From JAAYVZ01 sp035403265 (GTDB taxonomy: Bacteria > Acidobacteriota > Thermoanaerobaculia > Thermoanaerobaculales > Thermoanaerobaculaceae): a DNA stretch of 12,133 nt. Shown here in pieces: positions 7,937 to 12,133 of the stretch. The notes under the pieces were generated by a model. The model had not been told where the DNA came from. It was given only the letters and a program-made list of their open reading frames with translations, and searched no databases. The stretch lies in NCBI GenBank assembly GCA_035403265.1, contig DAONEV010000102.1, positions 1 through 12,133 on the forward strand. The letters are read 5' to 3'. The stretch's first letter is position 1; every line of letters begins with the position of its first letter. Made by a program: the position numbers and the translations under genes.

Positions 7937-7957
7937 TGTGGAAAACCCTGTGGAATT
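7937..7957 (-). promoter_or_regulatory. Pair of DnaA-box-like 9-mers
   Basis: TGTGGAAAA at 7937-7945 reads TTTTCCACA on the minus strand and fits the DnaA-box consensus TTWTNCACA. TGTGGAATT follows 12 bp later (7949-7957) and is two bases off. A third weak match in the opposite orientation, GATTCCACA, lies at 8105-8113. No dnaA, dnaN or gidA gene is near, so an origin is not established. Confidence 0.35.
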
Positions 7958-8007
7958 GTCTGTCGAAACGCGGGGAACCCTCCGGTCTGCAATAGCTTAT
8001 GCAAGGT

Positions 8008-8023
8008 GCACTGAAACCAGTGC
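8008..8023. repeat. Perfect short hairpin GCACTG-AAAC-CAGTGC
   Basis: A 6-bp perfect stem with a 4-base loop in the centre of the low-GC intergenic region. It is not followed by a T-tract, so it is not a typical terminator. A smaller hairpin, TGCAA-TGAG-TTGCA, lies at 8044-8057. It could be the apical stem of an RNA or a dyad operator. Confidence 0.4.
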
Positions 8024-8165
8024 GAGAGTGTAAGACCAAGTTTTGCAATGAGTTGCAGATTACTTCTGTCTCTGCTTCGACTTCGGCGCCGCGGTGGCTG
8101 GGCTGATTCCACAGGCTCTTGCACGTGGAAGGTTTACGTGCCAAGTCTGGCCACGGTCCGGAGGC

Positions 8166-8194
8166 TATGCTAGCGTTGCGGCCGCCGTGGAGGT
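8166..8194 (+). promoter_or_regulatory. Possible -10 box and strong ribosome site for the gamma-CA/hisS transcript
   Basis: TATGCT at 8166-8171 resembles a -10 hexamer (TATAAT, 4 of 6) about 30 bp before the ATG at 8201. No good -35 lies 16-18 bp upstream, so the promoter is tentative. GGAGGT at 8189-8194, six bases before the ATG, is a strong Shine-Dalgarno sequence and fixes the start of the downstream gene. Confidence 0.35.
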
Positions 8195-8200
8195 CAGGGC

Positions 8201-8752
8201 ATGAGAGTTCGCAGCTTTGCAGGCAAGCGCCCGGTTCTGGGCGAGCGGGCCTTCGTGGCCTCCACCGCAGTGCTGGTTGGGGATGTGGAGCTGGGTGACG
8301 ACGTCAACGTGTGGTACGGCGTCGTCATGCGGGCGGACATCCACCACATTCGCATCGGCGCCCGCACGAACATCCAGGACAACGTGGTCATCCACGTGGA
8401 CGCACCCGATGCGCCCACCGAGGTGGCAGAGGACGTGACGGTCGGCCATGCCGCCCTCCTGCACGGCTGCAAGGTCGAACGGGGCGCGCTCATCGGCATG
8501 CACGCCACGGTCCTGAACAGGGCGGTGGTCGGCGAGGAGGCGATGGTCGCCGCCCACGCCTTGGTCCCGCCCGGAATGTGCGTGCCCCCGCGGACGCTGG
8601 TAGCGGGTGTGCCGGCGAAGGTGCGGCGCGAGCTGGAGCCGGCCGAGATCGAGCACATGAGGCGTGGGAAGCAGCTCTATGTTGAGCTCGGGGCGCGCTT
8701 TCTGGCCGAGGACGACGAGCGCGAGGTGGACGCCTCCGGGGAGGAAGCATGA
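8201..8752 (+). CDS. Gamma-class carbonic anhydrase-like protein (YrdA/PaaY family, left-handed beta-helix)
   Basis: A 183-residue protein made of hexapeptide repeats with the [V/I/A]-G-x-x pattern through about residue 140, followed by a C-terminal helix rich in charged residues. Such proteins form trimers with metal sites at subunit borders. The three zinc-ligand histidines of the gamma carbonic anhydrases are present: His65 (V-V-I-H), His83 (V-G-H) and His88 (L-L-H-G-C). So are Arg44/Asp46 (M-R-A-D) and Gln59/Asp60 (N-I-Q-D-N), matching the Cam-type active-site frame. A bicarbonate/CO2 role is possible, but many YrdA/PaaY-like members have no proven or only weak activity, and some are thioesterase-like. 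The cytosol is likely, as no signal peptide is seen. GGAGGT at 8189-8194 sets the start. Its TGA overlaps the hisS ATG by 4 bp, so hisS is probably translated by coupling. Confidence 0.9.
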   Translation: MRVRSFAGKRPVLGERAFVASTAVLVGDVELGDDVNVWYGVVMRADIHHIRIGARTNIQDNVVIHVDAPDAPTEVAEDVTVGHAALLHGCKVERGALIGMHATVLNRAVVGEEAMVAAHALVPPGMCVPPRTLVAGVPAKVRRELEPAEIEHMRRGKQLYVELGARFLAEDDEREVDASGEEA

Positions 8753-10002
8753 TTCAGCGACCACGTGGGACCCGCGACCTGTTGCCGCCTGAGAGCCGGC
8801 TGTGGCAGGCCGTGGAGGAAGCGGCCCGGCTGGTGTTTGCGTCGTTCGGGGCTGACGAGATCCGAACCCCGGCGTTCGAGCCGACTGAGCTGTTCGTGCG
8901 CTCGGTCGGGGAGTCCACCGACATCGTCCACAAGGAGATGTACACCTTCGAGGACCGCAAGGGCCGATCGTTGACCCTGCGCCCGGAGGGCACGGCTGGC
9001 GTGGCCCGGGCGTGGATCGAGAACCGCCTCAACGACCGCTCGCATCCACTGCGGCTCTACTACATCGGACCGATGTTCCGGTACGAGCGCGCGCAGCTCG
9101 GGCGCTATAGGCAGTTCTCGCAGATCGGCCTGGAGATCCTCGGAGCCGACTCGCCTCTGGCCGACGCCGAGCTCCTGCTCGTGCTGCACGAGCTCTTTAC
9201 CCGCCTGGGGTTTGACGATCTCGAGGTGCACCTCAACAACCTGGGCGATCCCGAGGACCGCCCCCGGTACCAGCAGGTGGTGCGCGAAACCCTGGCCGGC
9301 CGGCGAGAGGAGCTGTGCACGGACTGCCAGCGCCGACTGGACGAGAATCCGCTCCGGGTCCTCGACTGCAAGGTACCGTCCTGCCAGGTGATCGTGGCCG
9401 ACGTGCCGCCCGTGTCGGAGGTGGCAAGCGAGGCGTCGCAGCAGCACGTCGCGGCGGTGGAAGGGCAGCTCGAACGTCTTGGTGTGCCGTTCGTGCGCAA
9501 CCGCCGGCTGGTGCGCGGCCTGGACTACTACCTGCGCACCGTCTTCGAGGTCGTCTCCCCGCAGCTCGGCACCAACGCGGTGCTCTGTGGCGGTGGCCGG
9601 TACGATCGTCTGATCTCCGACCTGGGCGGGCCGGCCATTCCGGGCTCTGGCTTTGCCATTGGCGAGGACCGGCTGGTGGACGTTCTGCCGGCCGCCTTCA
9701 AGGAGCGGGTGCTGGGCACCCGGCGGTTGTACCTGGTGCCCCTGGGGGCTTCGGCTCAGGCCGAGGTCCTGGCCCTGGCTCGCGAGTGGTCCCGGGCCGG
9801 CGTGATGCTGGAGGTCGAGCTGACGGGACGTTCCCTGAAGGCAGCCCTCAAACGGGCCGACAAGGAGGGCTTCGCAGCCGTGGCGATCCTCGGGGACGAC
9901 GAGCTGGCAACCGGCGTCGTGGCGGTCCGGGATCTGGTGGCGTCCAGCCAGCAGGTCATGGCCACCGCCGCCGTGCCGGACTGGTGGAAGAACCGGTCCT
10001 GA
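8749..10002 (+). CDS. hisS: Histidyl-tRNA synthetase
   Basis: A 417-residue class II aminoacyl-tRNA synthetase that charges tRNA-His. Landmarks are the start M-I-Q-R-P-R-G-T-R-D, motif 2 with L-R-P-E-G-T (77-82) and F-R-Y-E-R-A-Q-x-G-R-Y-R-Q-F (110-123), the histidine-specific L-V-R-G-L-D-Y-Y (254-261), G-G-G-R-Y-D (281-286) and motif 3 G-F-A-I-G-E-D-R-L (301-309). The C-terminal ~95 residues form the anticodon-binding domain. The insertion domain carries four cysteines (190, 193, 207, 212) in the C-x2-C ... C-x4-C arrangement seen in many HisRS, possibly a metal or structural site. Length and motifs are normal, and this is the tRNA-charging enzyme rather than the HisZ paralog because motif 2 and the R-G-L-D-Y-Y loop are complete. 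It overlaps the preceding gene as ATGA. Confidence 0.98.
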   Translation: MIQRPRGTRDLLPPESRLWQAVEEAARLVFASFGADEIRTPAFEPTELFVRSVGESTDIVHKEMYTFEDRKGRSLTLRPEGTAGVARAWIENRLNDRSHPLRLYYIGPMFRYERAQLGRYRQFSQIGLEILGADSPLADAELLLVLHELFTRLGFDDLEVHLNNLGDPEDRPRYQQVVRETLAGRREELCTDCQRRLDENPLRVLDCKVPSCQVIVADVPPVSEVASEASQQHVAAVEGQLERLGVPFVRNRRLVRGLDYYLRTVFEVVSPQLGTNAVLCGGGRYDRLISDLGGPAIPGSGFAIGEDRLVDVLPAAFKERVLGTRRLYLVPLGASAQAEVLALAREWSRAGVMLEVELTGRSLKAALKRADKEGFAAVAILGDDELATGVVAVRDLVASSQQVMATAAVPDWWKNRS

Positions 10003-10027
10003 TGCTGGGCTCGGAGGTCCAGGTCAC

Positions 10028-10064
10028 CCGCTCACCCGGAGAGCGGTTCAGCCATCGTCGACGA
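10028..10064. promoter_or_regulatory. Short dyads between hisS and the M28 peptidase gene
   Basis: The 98-bp gap after hisS holds a 6-bp stem, CCGCTC (10028-10033) with GAGCGG (10041-10046), followed by TTCA rather than a T-tract, and a 10-bp palindrome, TCGTCGACGA (10055-10064). The first could be a weak attenuator and the second an operator. Neither is strong, and the genes may simply be co-transcribed. Confidence 0.2.
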
Positions 10065-10100
10065 CATGTGAGTACCTTCACGCAGCGAAGGGAGCCGAGT

Positions 10101-11561
10101 GTGAAGCACGGGATCGGAGTGCGTCTGGCGGGTCACGCGGCCCTGGTCGTGATGGTCTGTGCGGCTGCGGCTGCGGCTGCGGCGCCGAGGGGAGTCACGC
10201 CGGCCCGGGCGGTGCAGCGCATCACGGCGGCGAGTGCGTTCGCCACGGTCGAGGAGCTGACGTCGGCTCGCTATGCGGGTCGTCTGACCGGAACGGCCGG
10301 CTACGACGCCGCAGCGGCCTGGGCAGTGCAGGAGATGAGGAAGGCTGGCTTGAAAGCGCCGGCCGAGCTGCCCGAGTATCGTCAGCGCTTCCCGGTGACC
10401 GTGGGTCAGCCGGAGACCGCCCTGTGTGAGCTGCTGCCGGGCGACGACGCGGGCGCCCCCCAGCGCCTGGAAGTGTTCAAGGACTTCGCGCCGTTCCGCC
10501 TCTCCGGGTTCGGGGACGTCACGGCCGAGGTGGTCTTTGTCGGTTTCGGCATCACGGCGCCCAAGCTGGGCCGGGACGACTACGCCAACCTGGACGTGAA
10601 GGGCAAGGTCGTGATGGCGGTGCGAGGAGCGCCGAAGGATGGGCGCGAGTGGCAGGCTTACAACTCCCACAAGGCGCGCATCGCCAACGCGCGCGACCAC
10701 GGTGCGGCCGGCTACGTCTTCGCCGAGGGGGCAGCGGCCAGTGTCGGTGGCGAGCACGTGGCCAATCTGCCCATGGTCTCGATCACCGAGGACGTCGCCA
10801 ACCTGCTCCTCGCGGGCCCCAGGCTCAAGCTGGAGGACGTGCGAAAGGTGTTGAGCCTGGGTGGAGTGGCGAGCCTCCCGACCGGCCGCAAGGTCCACCT
10901 GGTCATGCGCGGGAAGCCACCGCGGCCAGCGGACGGGTTCAACGTCATCGGGATGGTGCCGGGACTGGAGCCTGGCGAATGCGTGATCGTCGGTGGGCAT
11001 CTCGATCACACCGGGGACTGGCCGGCGCTCATGACCGGCGCCGACGACAATGCCTCCGGCTCGGCCGTCGTGCTCGAGATGGCTCGCGCCGCTGCCCTCG
11101 TCGCGCCGCGGCCACGTCGAGCCATCGTCTTCGTGCTCTTCGGCGGCGAGGAGTTGGGTCTGCTGGGTGCCAAGCGCCTGGTTGCCGACCTTCCGGCGAG
11201 CCTTGGCCGCGTCGTGGCGATGCTCAACTTCGACATGGACGGGGCGGGGAACGGCATGTTCGTCCTGGGCGGCGAGAACTTCCCGAATATCTGGGACCCC
11301 CTCGTCGCGGCTGGCAACGCCCTCTATCCCGAGCTGTACCTCAAGCGGGCACGCTCGGAGGGCGAGGCGCGGGCCGACCATGGGCCGTTCCAGGAGGCGG
11401 GAATCCCGGCCGTGAGTATCTTCTCCTCCGGCGGTCAGCACCACGGCTACCACACGCCCGAGGACACGGTCTACTTCATCACCCCGAAGATCATGGAGGT
11501 GATCGGGCGGATCAGCCTCCATGCGGTCTTCACGTTGTCCGGGGTCATCCCCGTCGGTTGA
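10101..11561 (+). CDS. Exported M28-family zinc aminopeptidase with PA-type insert
   Basis: From the GTG at 10101 the protein has 486 residues. A signal peptide is clear: K-H and R near the start, a hydrophobic core, then Cys20 and eight alanines (21-28); no proper lipobox surrounds that Cys. A PA-like region (about 145-245) contains F-V-G-F-G-I-T, D-D-Y-x-x-L-D-V-K-G-K-V-V and a G-A-A-G-Y-V-F segment. The catalytic M28 domain follows, with His300 and Asp302 (G-G-H-L-D-H), bridging Asp315 (G-A-D-D-N-A-S-G), catalytic Glu350 and ligand Glu351 (G-G-E-E-L-G), Asp378 (N-F-D-M-D) and His451 (Y-H-T-P-E-D). All two-zinc ligands and the general base are present, so an active periplasmic or secreted aminopeptidase/carboxypeptidase is expected. 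AAGGGAG at 10088-10094 supports this start. In-frame starts at 10002 (overlapping the hisS stop) and 10068 would add an unlikely N-terminal extension. Confidence 0.92.
   Translation: MKHGIGVRLAGHAALVVMVCAAAAAAAAPRGVTPARAVQRITAASAFATVEELTSARYAGRLTGTAGYDAAAAWAVQEMRKAGLKAPAELPEYRQRFPVTVGQPETALCELLPGDDAGAPQRLEVFKDFAPFRLSGFGDVTAEVVFVGFGITAPKLGRDDYANLDVKGKVVMAVRGAPKDGREWQAYNSHKARIANARDHGAAGYVFAEGAAASVGGEHVANLPMVSITEDVANLLLAGPRLKLEDVRKVLSLGGVASLPTGRKVHLVMRGKPPRPADGFNVIGMVPGLEPGECVIVGGHLDHTGDWPALMTGADDNASGSAVVLEMARAAALVAPRPRRAIVFVLFGGEELGLLGAKRLVADLPASLGRVVAMLNFDMDGAGNGMFVLGGENFPNIWDPLVAAGNALYPELYLKRARSEGEARADHGPFQEAGIPAVSIFSSGGQHHGYHTPEDTVYFITPKIMEVIGRISLHAVFTLSGVIPVG
10161..10183 (+). repeat. GCGGCT hexanucleotide repeat in the M28 signal peptide
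   Basis: Three full GCGGCT units plus GCGGC encode most of the eight-alanine run at the end of the signal peptide. Unit gain or loss would change the alanine number by two and keep the frame, so this is a length-variable site rather than a phase switch. Confidence 0.6.
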
Positions 11562-11567
11562 TCCCTG

Positions 11568-11589
11568 CCGGGTCGGCGGCGACCCCCGG
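11568..11589 (+). terminator. Hairpin after the M28 gene, possible weak terminator
   Basis: GGGTCG (11570-11575) pairs with CGACCC (11580-11585) across a GCGG loop, and outer CC (11568-11569) with GG (11588-11589) across a two-base bulge. It starts 7 bp after the M28 stop. There is no T-tract behind it, so termination, if any, would be incomplete or Rho-assisted. Confidence 0.4.
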
Positions 11590-11614
11590 ACACCGTCAGG
11601 GGATGAGGGTTTCC

Positions 11615-11651
11615 TGGTACCATCGAGCCCGGTTTGAGGGTCCTGGGGAGG
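11615..11651 (+). promoter_or_regulatory. Possible extended -10 promoter and ribosome site for the CAX antiporter
   Basis: TGGTACCAT (11615-11623) fits an extended -10 layout TGnTAnnnT, about 33 bp before the GTG start at 11656, and includes the palindrome TGGTACCA. GGGGAGG (11645-11651) is a good Shine-Dalgarno sequence four bases before the start. No clear -35 is seen. Confidence 0.3.
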
Positions 11652-11655
11652 TTTC

Positions 11656-12133
11656 GTGGGCACGCAACTGCTTCGTCTCGGGCCGTGGTTGCTGCTGCCG
11701 GCCGCCGTTCTCGCCGGATTGCTGCACGCGCCCGCGGCAGTCCGGTTTTGCCTCGCAGGGGCCGCCCTCATTCCGGTCGCCGCCCTGCTCGGTGAGGCCA
11801 CCGAGCAGCTCTCGACGCGCCTGGGGCCGGTGGCCGCCGGGCTGCTGAACGCCACGTGCGGCAACGCCGCCGAGCTGATCATCGCCGTCCTGGCCCTGCG
11901 TCGCGGCCTTGTGGAGGTGGTGCAAGCCTCCCTGTCGGGCTCGATCATCGGCAACCTGCTGCTCGTCCTCGGGCTGTCGATGGCGGTGGGCGGGACCCGG
12001 CACAAGGTGCAGAGGTTCTCGGCGCTAGGAGCCGAGAGTCAGTTGGGCTCGCTCGCCCTGGCCGTATTTGCCCTGCTCTTCCCCGCCGTCTTCTTCCACC
12101 TGGCACGGATGGCGCACCACGAGGCGCTGGCTT
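11656..12133 (+). CDS. CAX-family Ca2+(cation)/H+ antiporter, N-terminal part (3' truncated)
   Basis: The frame is open to the right edge, giving the first 159 residues of an inner-membrane antiporter that exports Ca2+ or other cations in exchange for protons. Hydrophobic segments lie at about 9-23, 29-45, 59-81, 90-110 and 126-146. Between the second and third segments is G-E-A-T-E-Q-L (46-52), then the CAX repeat signature N-A-T-C-G-N-A-A-E-L-I-I (65-76) with the ion-binding Glu73. V-V-Q-A-S-L-S-G-S-I-I-G-N-L-L-L-V-L-G follows (88-106). The order and spacing match the first c-repeat of CAX/ChaA proteins; the second repeat must lie beyond the window. I chose the GTG at 11656 for its GGGGAGG site. 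It begins 94 bp after the M28 stop and seems to have its own transcript or weak read-through. Confidence 0.9.
   Translation, partial: MGTQLLRLGPWLLLPAAVLAGLLHAPAAVRFCLAGAALIPVAALLGEATEQLSTRLGPVAAGLLNATCGNAAELIIAVLALRRGLVEVVQASLSGSIIGNLLLVLGLSMAVGGTRHKVQRFSALGAESQLGSLALAVFALLFPAVFFHLARMAHHEALA

Larger units (their letters stand above)
7922..8200. other. AT-richer intergenic region with nested inverted repeats; possible structured RNA or protein-binding region
   Basis: These 279 bp hold no supportable protein gene. By direct count, bases 7921-8100 are about 51% GC, clearly below the flanking genes. A perfect 10-bp inverted repeat pairs CCTGTGGAAT (7947-7956) with ATTCCACAGG (8106-8115), extendable by two G-U pairs. 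GTCGAA (7962-7967) with TTCGAC (8076-8081) and GGTCT (7984-7988) with AGACC (8033-8037) nest inside it, and a GCACTG hairpin sits in the middle. A nested layout and low GC in a GC-rich genome would fit a structured RNA of about 170 nt. I do not recognise it as any known RNA family; a replication or regulatory region is an alternative. Confidence 0.35.

Noticed and set aside
7929..8144. Small minus-strand open frame (71 codons) in the low-GC intergenic region
   Set aside because: It has no supporting start context and no recognisable composition or motif; the region is better described by its repeats.
9315..10100. Plus-strand extension of the M28 frame back into hisS
   Set aside because: The frame stays open only because of high GC. 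The overlapped part is hisS in another frame, and the true N-terminus is marked by a ribosome site and signal peptide at 10101.
10032..12005. Minus-strand open frame of 657 codons opposite the M28 and CAX genes
   Set aside because: It runs antisense to two genes with clear family signatures and its translation shows no domain.
1..12133. CRISPR array, transposon, prophage, toxin-antitoxin or defence cassette
   Set aside because: I found no regularly spaced repeats, terminal inverted repeats, transposase or integrase motifs, or paired small genes; the genes are mostly ordinary chromosomal ones.

Overview
The window is about 12 kb of GC-rich bacterial chromosome with mostly tightly packed chromosomal genes. 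A FadL-type outer-membrane protein points to a Gram-negative cell. High GC, GTG starts, and FadL next to a secreted SGNH hydrolase would fit Acidobacteriota (for example Thermoanaerobaculia-like lineages) or another deep-branching GC-rich didermal group. That placement is an inference from gene style, not from a marker alignment. I see no tRNA, rRNA, CRISPR array, insertion sequence or phage gene.

Layout. (1) Positions 2-1755, plus strand: the C-terminal end of a FadL/OmpP1-type outer-membrane transporter, then an exported SGNH/GDSL hydrolase ending at a good Rho-independent terminator (1799-1839). (2) Positions 1868-2911, minus strand: a PLP-dependent L-threonine aldolase, convergent with the hydrolase and divergent from the next gene with only 37 bp between starts. 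(3) Positions 2949-7921, plus strand: a compact run of a two-domain M16 zinc peptidase, recN (DNA repair) and tsaC/ywlC (threonylcarbamoyl-AMP synthase). recN and tsaC overlap by one base. (4) Positions 7922-8200: a 279-bp intergenic region whose first 180 bp are about 51% GC, well below the flanking genes. It carries DnaA-box-like repeats, a hairpin and nested inverted repeats, and is the least explained part of the window. (5) Positions 8201-11561, plus strand: a gamma-carbonic-anhydrase-like beta-helix protein, hisS with a 4-bp overlap, then an exported M28 metallopeptidase with a PA-type insert. (6) Positions 11656-12133: the start of a CAX-family Ca2+(cation)/H+ antiporter that runs off the window.

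Functionally this is mainly housekeeping: recombination repair, t6A tRNA modification and histidyl-tRNA charging. Around it sit surface and periplasmic functions (lipid or ester hydrolysis with FadL uptake, peptide hydrolysis, cation export). I find no convincing new multi-gene system. The points worth a second look are the AT-richer structured intergenic region, the very short divergent ltaE/M16 start region, and the degenerate second domain of the M16 peptidase.
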